Below are positions 10,288 through 49,100 of a DNA stretch of 64,000 nucleotides, one piece after another (position 1 is the first letter of the stretch; every line of letters starts with the position of its first letter). Position numbers and translations under genes: made by a program. Source of the DNA: Acanthornis magna (lineage: Eukaryota > Chordata > Aves > Passeriformes > Acanthizidae); the NCBI GenBank assembly GCA_036785705.1, contig JAWUZG010000084.1, forward strand, positions 6,755,001-6,819,000, written 5' to 3'. Below the pieces are notes generated by a model. It worked only from the letters and a program-made list of their open reading frames with translations, was not told the DNA's origin and ran no database searches.

Positions 10288-13200
10288 TTAAAGTCTGCTT
10301 TGAATTAAGTTAAAAAAGTTGAAAAAGTCTGGTATCAGCCCATTCCTGATAGGAATAAGGTGTCAACCACTTAGTGCTAATGGTGATGGCCTAATGAGAT
10401 TGTTAGATTTTCCTCTGGCCAAGTGAATTTCACCAGCAAGATGAAAAACAGAATCAAAGGAATGCCAAACTGATGGGACATTTTACAATACACACGACAC
10501 AACAAGGAAAAATGCTTGCTTCTGTGCCTCAGTTTGAGTGTAGTTTACTATTTACAACAAAAGAGCTGAAAATGGCTCTTGATTTTTTGTTTTGTTGTCA
10601 TAGGTGCCTATGCTTTAGCAGGTTTTTATCAATAGAGCACAGGATACTTTTGGAAAATACTGTGTTGAAATATATACTTTGCAAATAAAAAAATAGGAGT
10701 TCCTTATTATAAACAATGAGCTGGAGTTTGATTTTATGCATCTGCAAAGACAAGGCAATTTCCATTTTTTCAAGACAAAAATGATGCATGCTGAATAAAT
10801 ACCTTTTAAAAGCTTCGAACAACTGTAAATTGCTGAACAGGACACAAGTTACCTGTCATTTCCAGTCTCTTAAAACCTTACTGCTTAAGAAAATCAGTTT
10901 GAATTCAACCCAGCTATTAGTGAAATTTCACCTGTGCTGTTTGAAAATTACACAGAAAATTTGTTTTCATTCAATGACAAACTAAGAGTGACCGGAATAG
11001 GTTTCTTATAGGGCACTTCTGCATCTTGGTAAGTAGAAGCCACAGTCAGCCGAAAGTGTAGAGTCTGACAAATCTCAACAGCTGTAGAACTGGAGCTGCC
11101 AGATGCAAACACTTTCGATCAGATCCTTACTCCACACCATCTTGCACGGTGGCTAAATACCCATTAAATGGCTTCCTGTCCCTGCGGAAGGCTCCCCGAC
11201 TGCACTGGGAAGAACAGAGCAATGCGGAGGGATTTCTCTGCTACAGCACAACCCTTGCAGAAACCAGAGCAGCCAGTCAGACAAATCCCAGCAGTGTTTG
11301 AGGGGTTAGGAGGTCAGGAACTAGAGTAAACTTTAGGAAGAAGGGCCTTCCAAGCTCAGCCGTTGTTTATCAGGCCCGTGAGCCCCGTCCTTCCCCTGTG
11401 TGCTGAGCAGACACCACGTGCCTGTCTCACACCGTATCTGCGGTATCGGTCAGCTGAGCTGGGCTTAATCGCACCAGCAGGGATGAGGGCTGTTTGCAGC
11501 AGGACTTAGTCTTATGAAAACCATCAGCCCTTGAGGGTAAAAGCCATCCTGTTGTTATGCAGAGTGTGTCTGGCACAATAGGTCATCAGCCTGGAGCACA
11601 GAAAATAATCCCCTCTTTTACTATCAGGAGAGGCACTAAAATACAGTAAAGCAAAGCCCGCGATAGGAAAAAACTGTAGAAATACTTAAAAGGGAAAAAT
11701 TGACTGCGAGGTCTGGAGAGACTTTAGGCTTATTCCCTTATGGGGAAAATTGGTATAGGCCCAGAATTCAAATACAAGAGAAAAATTGTGACTGCAAATG
11801 TGGGAGTCAATTTGTAAGAGGCAGTAATATACTGAGCTGATTTATTTTACAGGGTTCATTTTCACAAGTTACTTCTTTCTAGTGTGCCAAACCATTCCCT
11901 TTGAAACAATTTTCAAAAGAGGGGTAAAATCTGTGGGCAAAGTATAGAGATTTCTACTGCCAAACACCCAGTCCTTTCTGTCATACTCTCTGCTTCCTCC
12001 TGCTGAAATCCTTTTTGCCAGTTTTCCTGTCTATCTAACTTGATCTTGTCCTGTCTAAGCTCCACTAGAGGACCTTCCAATGCCAACATTGAGAATCAGC
12101 TTACCAAAACAGCTCCTTCCACTCCTGTCTGAATGAAAGCAGGAGGGAAAATCACCAAGGTCTCTCCACTCCAGAGAAGTCTGTTATGAAGGCAGGCCTT
12201 GAAGCTAAGGCACACATAACACCTCAGCTTCTCTTTAAACACGAAGCAGTCCAAGTCACTCTACCTTATTTATTCAGTAAGTTTTCCTTTGTAGAGGTAG
12301 CTAGCAAAACATGGAAGTGCCACCTTTGACTTGGGAGTTTTGCAAGAGTAACAGGTAAGGTAACAGTCACAGAAATAATTTAAAAATACTACAACTTTTT
12401 CTGAGGGAGCTGGTTGTGAATGAACACTTTGCAGCAAACCAACTTGGATGAAAGAGAACGAATACTTACATTTGTACAGTGGTCAGAGAATGTCCTGGGA
12501 AATGAGAAGTAAGAACTGAAGTTATTTCTTTGCTAAGTCAAAGCCACCATTCCAGCCACCGTTTCCAGAAACTACTAGCAATGAAATTTAAGAAAAAAAA
12601 AAAAAAAACCTTGAACATTCATGTCAAATGATACAACTTTAATTTCTAAAAGGTGATAAATACTAAGAAACTGATCTAGTTGACAGGCAATTAATCCTCC
12701 TTGCATAGTACATTTATCTCCATGGGATATCAAGATTTACAACATTTCAGGAAAACTGGCACCTAAGTGAGCAAGCAACCTCAATCCTATACAAAAGTTA
12801 CAGACAACCTAAATGTTTCCAAGTTTTACTTTGCAATTTATGCAGAGAATAGCCTTTGCTTTGTCCCCATCTATCCCACAGTACTGTATTCTCTCACTGC
12901 ACTTTACAGTTGGCCTCTGTGTAGAAAACATAAAAGGCTGCAACCCACATTGATATAGGAATTCACAATAAATCGGCTCATTCTATTCAAACTTGGCCTT
13001 CCTGAGGTCAAATACCTCAAGCTACTTAGTTATGGACTTTATTTTTTCATGTAAAATGTGCACCTCACAATACTTGGGATTACTTAATAAAGACTTTGTC
13101 CAGAAGAGGTTCAGTCCTTCCCTTGAGAAGGCAAACAAAAGGTGAGCCTTCAGTTTCAGAAGTGCTCTTGACGCTAATCTAAAATAAGCACAGAATCTTA

Positions 13201-13789
13201 CAGGAAGCCAAAAAATTTTAACTTGCTTATCCAGCTTGCTAACAAGACAAGAGTAAAAACACTTCTTCATATAAAAAAATTGAAAGTTACATTTTGCTGC
13301 ATGTGTTAGACATATCTACAATGAATTTTTTTCCTTTACAGAATGATAGTTGAGGAGGAGCATTGTACTTACATCATCATTAATCCCTTTATTCTAGTAA
13401 CTTGTGTCCTGATTTTCAAAAGCACTGATTATCAGCACATCCTAGGTACTGAATGGTAGCAGCAGGCACTCACAACTGTTGAAAATAGACCATTAGTACT
13501 TGTACTTTTGCTGCAAATGAACCATTTGAAAATATTTCTCTTGAAAATGGGTAACTTCACCTTTTAGTGAAAAACATTCTTGTAGTGTTTTAGAATGTCT
13601 GAAATAACTATTAGAGTAATTGCTTAATATACTACAGTGGATTACGATCAAAATTAATGTCAAAAAATTAAGTTTATGATAAATAAACTTTGGAAAAATT
13701 TATACAAGGCCGTAAATAAATAATTTGAACTTCAGTCTCAGTAAGAAGTAAAACAATACGTCACACGACAATATCATCCTATCTAAACA

Positions 13790-14507
13790 ATACAATCTTG
13801 CTATATTTTATTGCATAATAATTTGAGAGTAACATCTTAAGTAAAATATGTAAAGAAACAAATTAATTAGATTTACTTTCTTTAATATTGAACAACCAGT
13901 TCTTTGTACATAATCCAATTTAAAGATAATATAATTAGCACTTCCAGCATTAACAGTCTGTATTTACAATGAATGAGATGGGGTAGATAATCTAAAGAGT
14001 ATTCAAATCCGTATGAAACAAATCAAAATACGAAGATTTACAGTAGTAGGCTCAAAATCCAAGACTTTTCCATTGATGGAATGCAATTTAAAAAGGCTTT
14101 CTTGCCTTTGTTACTTGTAAGGGTTCCTGAAATGGTTATTTAAACAGCTGAAATCTTCAGTAATGCCTTCATTATTTGTACATGACATTAAAAATTAATT
14201 CCAATACTTCTATTTCTTACTTGCTTGTAGACCAGTCTCAAATCTGATGAAAGGATAACAAGGAAGTTTACTATATAATCCTAATTCCATATTCCTGAAT
14301 ACAACGGTTGGAAGTAGATGATGTCAGTCCATTCCAAGGGTTATGTACACAAAACTTAGAAAATGTTCTTCACTCTTGCATAAAATGTGTACACAGTATC
14401 AGTGAGTGGAGGACTTCAAAGTTTTTATGGGCTGCTGCTGGCATGGACCTTTGTTGGTTGAAAATAAAATACCTTTCACTCTATTGTTCTGGTAGCAGTT
14501 TTAGAAG
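13790..14507 (-). other. ZNF143: ZNF143 3' UTR, likely extent
   Basis: AT-rich sequence after the stop. A minus-strand AATAAA lies at 13812-13807, followed by TG-rich sequence toward 13740 resembling a downstream element. That would give a UTR of roughly 700 nt, compatible with the mammalian gene as I remember it. Further AATAAA hexamers exist nearer 13390 and 13040, so the end is uncertain. Confidence 0.5.
13807..13812 (-). terminator. Candidate ZNF143 poly(A) signal
   Basis: AATAAA on the minus strand, about 700 nt past the stop codon, with GT-rich sequence within the next 50 nt. Choice among several hexamers is an inference. Confidence 0.45.
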
Positions 14508-39008
<24,501 letters not shown>

Positions 39009-40624
39009 CTAGAAAGAAAGTATTCAAAAACCAGAAAATTGAAATACAGAACCAGAAGTAGTTAATCCCAGTTTAATGTGATGTTTATACAGCTGCTACC
39101 AATATCTTATGTTATGTTTCACATAAAATAGCAAAGAATGATTGAATTATCTGGAAAATACTTCAAAAGAATAAAAGTTATCTGAAGTGGATAAGTATTA
39201 CTACCTCAACTCAGATGTTAAGGACTTCAGGTAGCAGTTACTAAATTAAAGTGCATCTACCACATTTGAATTTTATTTAAATATAAACTATTTAACCAAT
39301 GTATAAAGAATAATGGCAGTAATAACAGTATAAATAATGATACCTGTTGGTCCCCAGAATTGAAATGAAGCTGACAATTCACCCACAGTCACCCATGACA
39401 ACAGCAGGGCTTTATCTGTATAAATTAAAGATTTCTCCAGTGCGAGTAAGAGATTTAAAAACAATGACACACTGGGAAAGTCTAACTGAACAATTCAACT
39501 ACTTTCCTAGATTTTCCAGAAAGGTTTCTGTTTAAACAAAAAACCAACCAACCAAAACAATCTGTCCTTAAAATTAATGAAGCATCCCATGATAAAATTT
39601 GTCAATTAGACAAGAGGACAGTGATTAGGGAGTGCTGCTGTATCTCACAGAACCAGACAGAGCCATCCCTTTGGATACTCATATTCTACCCAGGCATGTT
39701 TTGATATGGGAGATCACATCACACCTTTTAATCCTAATGCGGTTCTATGAGCTGCTGTTTTATAATTCAAGGCTGAGAAGAATAATCTAGGGGTTTTAAT
39801 TTACTTAAGAGTACCTTTATAAATACATTTAACTATTTTTACCTCTACAGTCCAGAAATCTGCTCTTGAATAAGCAATTCATCAACAGTCTCAAAGACCA
39901 CTGAGAAAATTGTGCTTCTGTCAAAACTAAAGAATAAGAAGCACAAAATTAGACCATGTAGGTACTCCAGTGTGCCTACAGGATTTAAAAAGTTTGCTAC
40001 TCTAACTTAGAAGTTGAAAATTACACCCAAGCAGTATTTTCCAAATACATCCAAGTGTATAGAGTGAGCCAGACTATTTCCTAGAGCTGCAGGCTGTTTC
40101 TTATTTCCACGTAATGGAACAGATACAAGTTTAACAAAGGAAGTGGAATGAAAGGGTACCTTTGGGAAGGTTAAAGATTTTTCATATGTTACACTGAAAA
40201 TCATACAAGAAAAAAAATTACTAATGATCAGTTCATAATTCTGTAAGAAGCATGCCTTCCAAGATAGAAATTGTAGAGGATTTTAATCTGGAACACTAGG
40301 GAGATTAAAATACTGTCTTGCAATAAGGAATTTGAACCTTGAACAACTCTGGCATCAAAAAGAAGATACAATTAAGATAGAAACCAAAATACAATTCAAA
40401 ATGGGTGTGAGGGATTTTTTTTTTTTTTTTTATATCCAAGAGAAGATGGGTAATTCTTCCCAACACCCTTTTTGAGGAAAAGAAACTTTTACAGAAAATG
40501 AGGCCTCTAAAAGAGATTCAATACACAAGAAAAAGAGAAGCCATCCAGATTAAATTGCATTTCCATAGATGTTTCTGAAGAAAATGAAATAGGAAAGTTT
40601 GTTTTGGATACTACAATCTAAGGG

Positions 40625-40755
40625 GCAAGGACTCGTACAAGGATATAAGAGATCCTGAGTTCAACCTCTTTCTCTGCCATGTCCATGATTGTGACTTTGG
40701 ACAAGTAACTTCTTTTCCTACAACTCACTTATCACCCCCCATCTCCAAATAGACA
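40625..40755 (+). mobile_element. MIR-type (CORE-SINE) relic
   Basis: The phrases ATCCTGAGTTCAACCTCTTT, CTCTGCCATG, GATTGTGACTTTGGACAAGT AACTTC and CAACTCACTTATC line up in order with the MIR core (CCTGGGTTCGAATCCCGGCT CTGCC, GTGTGACCTTGGGCAAGTTA CTTAAC). The match is better than at 17130. Old and inert. Confidence 0.6.
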
Positions 40756-42324
40756 GCAAACTTTTACTTTGGAAGCACTTTGCTCACAACCCAAAAATCA
40801 GCATGCTGTAGCTACGGAGTCAGCCTAAGCAGGCACTGAAGTGAAGGAGCCCAGCATTCATGTACTATGCAGCAAATAAGATCAGAAAACTGTTGCAGTT
40901 AAGAACCAATAAACTAGCAGCAAAAGGAGTTTTATCCAGACCGATTTGCAAGGGCTGCTTTTCTGGAGCAGCCAGCTTGTAACAAGTTAGATTAACTCAT
41001 TCTGGTGTTATATGCTAGTGGTATACAGAGGCTGGCTGCCCTCTGAACCACTAACAGAGGTCTGTATTGTGAGTATTTTCCATGCACTCAGTTTTCAGGA
41101 CACCTCATGGAAGCAGGCTGCAAAACAGCTAGACCCTTTCACACAGCAGAGAAGTAAGGCTTCTCAACCCCTGGTTTTGACTAAACTATAGAGTGAAACA
41201 ATTCCAGCAGACTCTGCACCTCAAAGGCATTTCAGCTTGGGTCTACTTGACAAGCATTCCCTCTCTTTAACAAAGTATCTTTTAAGAATCCCCAGCACCT
41301 TTAATATTATCTGCCTTCCGCCAGAACTCATGGCTCTTCTCTCAGCTTCGGGCAGCAGTGAGGGAACCAGTCCATGCAGACAGCTGCATAGTGCCGACAG
41401 AGTCTGAGCAGGACTAATTGCTTCAGGGGTGAGTAGAAACTTTGGGAGAAAAAGAAATCTAATGCCAGATAAATTCAAGGCCTGACGGAGCAATAGTGTT
41501 TGTTTAAATTGTTTCACAGTGTTTGTTACTGTAGCACGGCTGACTATCAACTATCACACACTGACTAAGAACCAAAGGGAACCGCTGCACACAGAACAAC
41601 ATCTGCGACTTTCCTTTATTCCAGATGACCTGGACAATCATACAATCTCACATAAGAACCCAGCAGCAATGCAGTCTGTATTTCTCCCAGTTCTAGCTGC
41701 TTTCAATGGTCACTCCCAATATATCCTTTTTTCAATCCTCCATCCTTCCACCAAGTTCCTTAGCCCCAGCTGCATCCCTTCTCCTTGAAGTACCCCTTTT
41801 CTTCTTCAGTCCTATCATGGAACATTTCCAGGACACACCTCCACCCAAATATAATCCCGTCCTTCTTGTTAGAATAATCTAAAATGCTTTCATGTCTACA
41901 CCAACTCCTTCTGCAACCAGTCTTAACTCTTCTCTTGCTGCTGGTCTGTTCTGTGGTCCCTCCCAGGGTCTTTCCCCTTCCTGCCTCCCTGTGTCAACAG
42001 TTCATGTTTAGACCCACCTTGGAAGTACACCCCCCATAAAAGGCTGGAGCACTGGGATCCTCCCCAACACCAGTGCCCAGCTTTCACTCACTCTTCAGGG
42101 ACACAGCAGCTTTGCTCTGTCACTCTGCTGCGCAGGGAAGAGAACCCTCAGCCAAAAGCGGATGTGCTACTCCCTTCTTGCCTCTCCTCTTTCTCCCCAG
42201 TGGAGAACACTGACTAACTAGACACAGCTACGAGCTCTGAGGAAGAGGAAAGATGTAGAGTTGGCCTTTGTTGTAGAGAAAGGATCAGTCTATCAGAGAT
42301 ATTGATGCTACTTCATTACTTTGT

Positions 42325-42500
42325 AAGAGTGGTCAAATACAGGAACAAAGTACCAAGACAGGGTATGGACTCTCCATCCTTGTAGGTGTTCACAGCACCT
42401 TCACACAGCCCTGGGCAACCCGGTCTAATGAGACCTGCCTTGGTCAGGGCTGAACCAGGTAACTTCTCTAAGTCCTTCTAACTTCAACTGCTCTCTGATA
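42325..42500 (+). mobile_element. CR1 LINE 3'-region fragment, plus sense
   Basis: The plus strand shows TATGGACTCTCCATCCTTGT, AGGTGTTCACAG, CCTGGGCAACCCGGTCTAAT and CAGGGCTGAACCAGGTAACT TCTCTAAGTCCTTCTAACTTC. This is the usual CR1 order (GGAGTCTCCATCCTTGGAG, AACCTGCTCTAG, GGTTGGACTAGATGATCTCC, CCTTCCAACC). 5'-truncated and diverged; it lies in ZNF143 intron 1, antisense to the gene. Confidence 0.75.
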
Positions 42501-45500
42501 ATCATTTCAATAATGCATACATTTACAACAGCATCACCATGCTGTTGGTCTATCACCCACACTGCAAATCTACTCTCCTAACATTTTTAAATTTGCTTTT
42601 CTTTTTCAAAACCAGTTTTCATCAAACTCAAATCTCTTCCCTTGCATCCACTTTAGTCACTCTTCTGCCTTCTCCTCAGCTTCCATCAAATTTGTCTTCA
42701 TCCTTTTTCCAATCTGAATCTCACCAGCTTCTTTCCCTATTTCACCTCAATGCTTTTATTCCTCAGCATTTGCACCACTAAGCTTTCTTCTTTAAATGTC
42801 CTATCTGCCAGGAGTTCTCTCAGTAAAAGTCGACAAAAGATTTCCTTTACCCACTTCAAATATTGCAGCTCATTACTTGAAAGCAGCTGAAAGCATCCAT
42901 TTTTAGGAAAAGACAGGAACCCTGGGGTGGGGCCTGCATAGCAGCTCGGCAAGATTGACACACGTGGATTCTGCTTAATCTCAAGAGCTGTCTTACAGAA
43001 AAGACAAGTACAGGCTCAGTCACGAAGTACTCACTGAAGTGAAAACTTGAGACTTGACTTTGTGAACTCTTGCAAATCTTCACAGATCATACGCAAGCTG
43101 CAACTGTCAATTTTCAAAGGCACATCAATGACGATATTTGGGAACACTTTCCCAAGGACAGTAACGTATCTTGCATTCCTGAAATGATTAGTCACCAAAA
43201 CATGTCTATGGTATCCATGCAGAGAAAATATTGCCATTCTTTAGGATGGTTAAGACACTTCTCACAAAAAATCAGCCTGAGAGAAAAAAACTAGACTGAA
43301 AAATCTCTGAACTGACAAGAGTGTCTAACAGGCAGCCACCCCCACTCTAACACTTCACTTAATAACTTGATAACTGCAGCAGGCATCCAATAGGGTACAG
43401 AAGTGCAAGTTTTATTAAGAAAAACCAAAACAAACCACCCCCCCCCACACCAAACTATCTGAAAAGAAAAACTAAACTCAGGCTTACATTAAATTCTCAA
43501 CACTTGAAAATCAAAGGCATGGGGGGGAGGGTGGTTAAAAACATAAGGATTTTCATGAAGACTTCATCAAGTTGCCTATCTAAACAGCACCTCCTGTATT
43601 TCTCCCTCCATCAACACTCAAATAGAATCCCTGGGTGCTATCACTTGTTTTGGAGAAAAGATGCAGTGTTAGAAGAAAGGTTTTTATGTAAACTCAATCT
43701 AGCAAGTGGAAACATGAATCTCTGATAAAAACTAGGAATCAAGCAACTAAGAAACAGCAGGAGGGATTCGGGCAGCTGAAAAGCAAGGGAAGAGCTGGCA
43801 GAGGGCATGGCTGCCCTGGAGCAGAAAGGGGGTTTGGGGCACTTGGGAACTCCAGCAGCTGAGAGGACAGAATGAGGAGAGCCCAGGGTAGCTGGAAAAC
43901 AGCAGGAATTCGTCATTTAGGGAATGACGGTACGACTTTATTCCTGGACAAAGGAAAACATCCTGCAGTGACAGTAGCAGAAACTCCTCAGAGAGACAAA
44001 GATGATGCTTAGAGGATGATTAACAGGAAATGGAATAAAGTTTGTAATAGCAGTCATGGAAGAAAACTTACTGTTATAAAATACAAACTTAGAATGTGCA
44101 AAAAACCTGGGAAAGAATGACAGGAAAACAGCTACTCCAGATATTCAGCAACCTTGTGATTGTTCACTCCCCTCATGCAGACAGCACTGAGAAGTTTGAA
44201 ATAATATGCATTTATTTCACTTGAAAAGAAACATCCTTTTATTTTTAATACACTGCTAAATAATGTACAAAGCCATTGTAATTTTATAAAACTTATAAAA
44301 ACGTCAAATAAAAACCAATCAAGAAGGGTAAGATGGCAAATAACACATAGCTTCACAATAGTGAAACTTTCATGAAGGAATTTTAGAAAGCTGTATTCCT
44401 GTGTTTGACAAAGCTGGATCCCAAAATCAGTTCAGGCATGTCCACACAGTAACATAATTAAGTTTTTTTTCTGAATTAAATACTAGCTACATTTGGGTCC
44501 TTAAGAACTTATATGACTGCAAATACCAGTAATTTCACAAAACTAGTCTGAGTAACAAATGTGTGAAAAATCAAAATTAGTACTTACAATTAACAATCTG
44601 GTTAAATACACTTCAATTGATAATTCATATGCATTACAGCCTTCTTCTCAGTGCAAAAAAAAAAAGCATGACATATGGGAAAACCGACTATTCCACACAA
44701 AGTTTTTTCAGACAATCCAAAGAACTTCTAGTATTTCCCCCCCCCCCCCCCACTAATTACATAAAGTCATTTGTCATCTGTAAGCTCAGAAATAGATACA
44801 GGAGAACTCAGAGACTTTTTACATTTTTACTTCTGGTCCCCTATGTAGCTGCATGATAATCTTTTCCACTATTGCAGCAGAAATCTGTAGCAGGGTCAGA
44901 AATTAAATCTAGATCCTATGCGTGCTTTGATCAAACACTTCAGTGGATGTGGATTTCCTTCTTCAGAAACAGCCCTTACCTTTTCCAGGACTTTACCACT
45001 GCACTGAAAATTTGGGGTTTATGTTGTTGCCAGTCAGACTGACTTTCAGCAAGTTTAACAATTACTTAAGGCAGGGCACTTCTAAATTGCTATGTGCTTT
45101 CTCACATAATCTCAATTTCTTCTACTGTATTTTCTCCAGTCTCTTGTAAAGGCAAAACATAATTAAACAGCAATTTCCACCACATTAATCATCCACAGTA
45201 TAAAATGGAAACAAGGCTGAAATACAGTACAAAAACCTCTCCTACAGAATCTGGTAACAGTTGGATTCAGATAATTTAACAGCAAATCACACAATCACCT
45301 TCTAATTTCCTACATGGTAAAGAAATGTTGTGAATGATAAACCATGGGCTCTAAGTCTGGTCCTGGAGAAAAACCCGACCAAGACTGAGAGCTCCATCAA
45401 CTGCACAAGCACAACGAACACACTCTGAAGCTGAGGTCTGCAGACAAACTCAAGGCTCCTTTTTGCAGTATTTCAACCTTTCTATTCCACAAGAGATATA

Positions 45501-46086
45501 TCCTAGTAATAATGCAGTTCAAGACTAAATCACTGCCACAGAGTTTGGTATCTCTACAGAAATGAAAAATAAATGCAAGACCAAATTTATCACTGCTGTA
45601 ACCACACATCAGTCTGACTTCAGTGTAAGCAGTAGGAACCACATTTAGCCTGACAAAATTACTTGATGTTCCAGCAGTGTTTTTCCCCCAAAACTCATTA
45701 CCATCCAGTTTCTATTGCAAATCCCATCAACAAATTGTGAATGTTAGAAGTATTGTCAGATATCAATGCTTGCATTTTATAGATATATAAATAAATTTGG
45801 ATGAACAGTGTGAATAAAGAATATTTACAAATTCTTTCTCTAACTAATATTATGAGATGATGGGCATGTGCGTATTTTCACACAGTGGGAATGCTAAGGT
45901 TGTTATTATTTTCAAATGTACGGCATTTAAACATGGGCCGATCAGAAAGCCACCCATCACCACCAAGTCCTACACATGTAGAGAAGACTCAGGCTGATCC
46001 CAAATATGACTGCTAACTTCACACATTTCTTGAATATATTATAGAAGAAATTACTGGTTAATGAAAGGAGGCCAGAGTAGTTCCAT

Positions 46087-46137
46087 CAGCATGTGAGCTG
46101 TCAGCAGTGCTGACAGAAGCTAATTAAACTCATGCTG
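46087..46137. other. Compact nested hairpin in ZNF143 intron 1
   Basis: An inner stem CTGTCAG (46098-46104) / CTGACAG (46110-46116) with a 5-nt loop is enclosed by an outer pairing of CAGCATG (46087-46093) and AG (46096-46097) with CTCATGCTG (46129-46137). Function unknown. Confidence 0.75.
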
Positions 46138-49100
46138 CAGCTCTAGGACAAGCACCTCACAAGCAAACACACACTTCCATGACCACATCTGCACTGGGTG
46201 CACTATTCCAGCAGCACAGCTTCCTGAGCCAGGGGTTTGAAACATATTTGGGAGTCTTCCAACAGAACCAATTCAAAAAATCATGCATGGAAGCTGACAA
46301 GCAATTGAAGTCCATGCAGCACCATGTGCAGAGGTATAGACACCAGGATTCCAAAAGTTTTACATTAATAAAGCACAAAAAACATGTTAATGCAGCTGGT
46401 CAATGAGCAATGCACTAATGACACAGCTGTTATCATTAGTAGTAGTAGTACACAGCAGTAGAGGTTTGGCCTGAAGAAGGGCGACTCATATAATCTGTAC
46501 CAAACACCAAATTCATACATGACTGAAACACCCGAGTGTCATTAGGAATGCTTGTCTGTGTATGGAGTGGCTTGCAGACCTACTGCAAATGCAACAGTGC
46601 AACTCTCCTACCAAAACAAGCCATCAAGCTTGTCCCAACTCAGGTAGTACTCCTCATTCAAAGTTAAGACACATTTCTCCTCTTCTGGCCAAACTTGTGT
46701 TATCAATGCTTAGGCATACCTTCCTTTCTAAAAACCCTCAAACCCATTACTTTTCTGCAGACTGACTGGTAATAAATTACTTGTGTTTTAGTAGTCAAAA
46801 AAAGTTAGGATAAATAATTATAATGTGCATACTCAGAAAAAAAGCTGAACCTATGACAGGTCAGCTGATTTTCTGAAAGAACTCAGAACATTAGCAAAGA
46901 AGAAAAAACCCCAAACTTAAAGTAATTTTACAGCACGTTAGTGAGGTAGTGATTTCATTCCAAATGGATTTTCACCCTGGAACTGTGAAGGGAGAAACAG
47001 ATTTAAAGCACCTTACAGATAAATCTGTGTGTTTTTAAAACTACTGGCTTTTGTTTGTTTTCCCATCAAGTGTGCATATAGCTAAAATATGTAACAAGAA
47101 GGCATCCAGGTGATGCATGCCACAACTGTATCCAAGTTACTCCTAGAAATGAGCAGTGATGCCTATTTACACCAAAAAAGATATATAGATACAGTTAACT
47201 TCTGAAGTACTTCATGGGCTACTTCTCCCTTAAATCATAAAATCTCCAGCAATCAGTGTTTTAAGTGAAAGTGGGAACATCTGGTGATTAGATGAATACT
47301 TAAGGGCTAAGAATCTGAAAGAAACTGAGACCTACTATTTCTATTGTAGTTTTACTTGCATGCCAAAAGGACTTCTAACTTTTTAACTGTCAAGCAATCA
47401 CAAAAGTCTTACTTATACTACCAAAATAAATGAATCCTGACCATGCCCTCTCAAATCCCGCAAATCCACTGAGACTGCCAACAAAAAGAGGAATTTTGAG
47501 TGGGTTGTTTTGTGTGGCTATGAGTTAATTAGCAATCTGATAACTGCATTACAGCTGTATCAGCATTAGCCACGACAGTTAACGGTAGTGCTTTCACACA
47601 GGCTTGTATTTCAGGAACTGAAGGGGCAGCCTGCTGGATTGCCAAAACCAGATTACAAACATAAACTGAAATACAGTACATCTAAATACATCCTACAGAA
47701 CTCTGTGTTGCACCATAGTAGCTATGTATGAATATACTTAAAATATGAGCAAACCAACTAACTTCCAGATACAGACCCATCTTCCAATTCTTCCAAAACC
47801 TGTTGTCAGAAATTAAATCCAAGAGCATTAAGCAGGTAACATAATTTTCTGCTCAAGTGTATACAGAGGGGAACATTTTGCAGACAGTAAAATACACACT
47901 AAGCATTACGTAGTTTTAAGTGTAACTCTGGTGTCAACCTTGAAAATTGCAAAACCTGCTGGAACTGTAAATTCCCTTCAAAACCAAAGAACTTCATTTA
48001 TTTAACAAGTGTTATCTTGGTGGAGCAAAGTACAATCCCACTGTACAATTAAAAAAAAGACATGTAACCCAAAAATTTTTAGCAGACGAAGTCACTGGAA
48101 GCATTTACTAATTTAGTCCAATTTAGCTTTGAGTAACTGATCAATGATCTCTGGTGCACAGTGCGAAGTGCTGCAAATCATATATTCCTTTAAATACAAC
48201 TAAGGGCTAATCAAGTTACACTTGGGTACAGGCAAAACCCCATGAACCCCCCTGTGCCAAGATGGGTCACAAGGCTTCCTTTCCCTCCTCCCTAGAAATG
48301 GTGTCCATGGAGAGACACCTCCCTCAGACCCCTCATTCCATGCTCAGAACAAGACCTATGCACACCTCTAGTTACACGAACTTGCACTTCAGAGCTGGAC
48401 TCTTGGATTCAAGCAGAGGATCCATCGGTTTAGAAGACAGTCTATTTCAGGGATCCATAAGCTAAGCAGAAACCTTCCTCCCATCTTTTGGGGTCTTTTG
48501 CGACACAAGCCACACAAGCAATCTACCCAATTCACACCCTCTTTACCAGGTGCATTGATTTCCTTGCATGGAAGAGATGAAAACCCAAGCTGCTCCCTAT
48601 TAACGCTGAGCAGAAAGTGTTGCTGGTGAGCTGTAGAGATATGCAAGAGGCGTAGCAGCAACACAGGAAAAAAAAGCCGGTGGCAAGGAAAGGCTGGCTC
48701 GGGATGCTGTGCTATGTACATACAAGTCAGAGGCTGCAGGAGTTACAAAAGATATCACGGGAAGCAGAAATTATGGGGATGACCAAGGAAGCAGGTACAA
48801 GTCAAAATGGAGACAGGAAAAGAGTAAGTACAAGAGCACCAAGAGGAGACCCACCTTCCTCATGAATATTTGCATTCTGGCCATTGTAAGGCCTGACAAT
48901 GGAAGAATTGCCCTGATTATCTCTGGGTGTGGAAACTCATCCAAATTCAGCCAAGCCCTTTGGAGAGCAATTCGTTTCACAGGTACCAGCTAAAGACTCC
49001 TCAAAGTGTTAATAGTGTTCTCAAAGACTCCACCTATGCTGAGCACGTGCTAACCCAAAACTCTCATGGTGAAGACTCATATACAATAGCAAAAGAACAA

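Larger units (their letters stand above)
5770..13800. other. WEE1-ZNF143 intergenic spacer
   Basis: About 8 kb between the WEE1 promoter and the presumed ZNF143 poly(A) site. I see no exon-like or RNA-gene pattern. Open frames here (for example 5967-6567, 7261-7735, 10473-10845) have no splice support or recognisable family. It contains small tandem duplications at 8202-8237 and 10226-10287. Confidence 0.6.

Noticed and set aside
10473..10845. Overlapping Cys/Phe-rich open frames on both strands of the intergenic spacer
   Set aside because: Low-complexity AT-rich translation without homologue or start context.
41221..41550. 109-codon minus-strand frame in ZNF143 intron 1
   Set aside because: No recognisable domain or splice context; length is within chance for 12 kb of intron.
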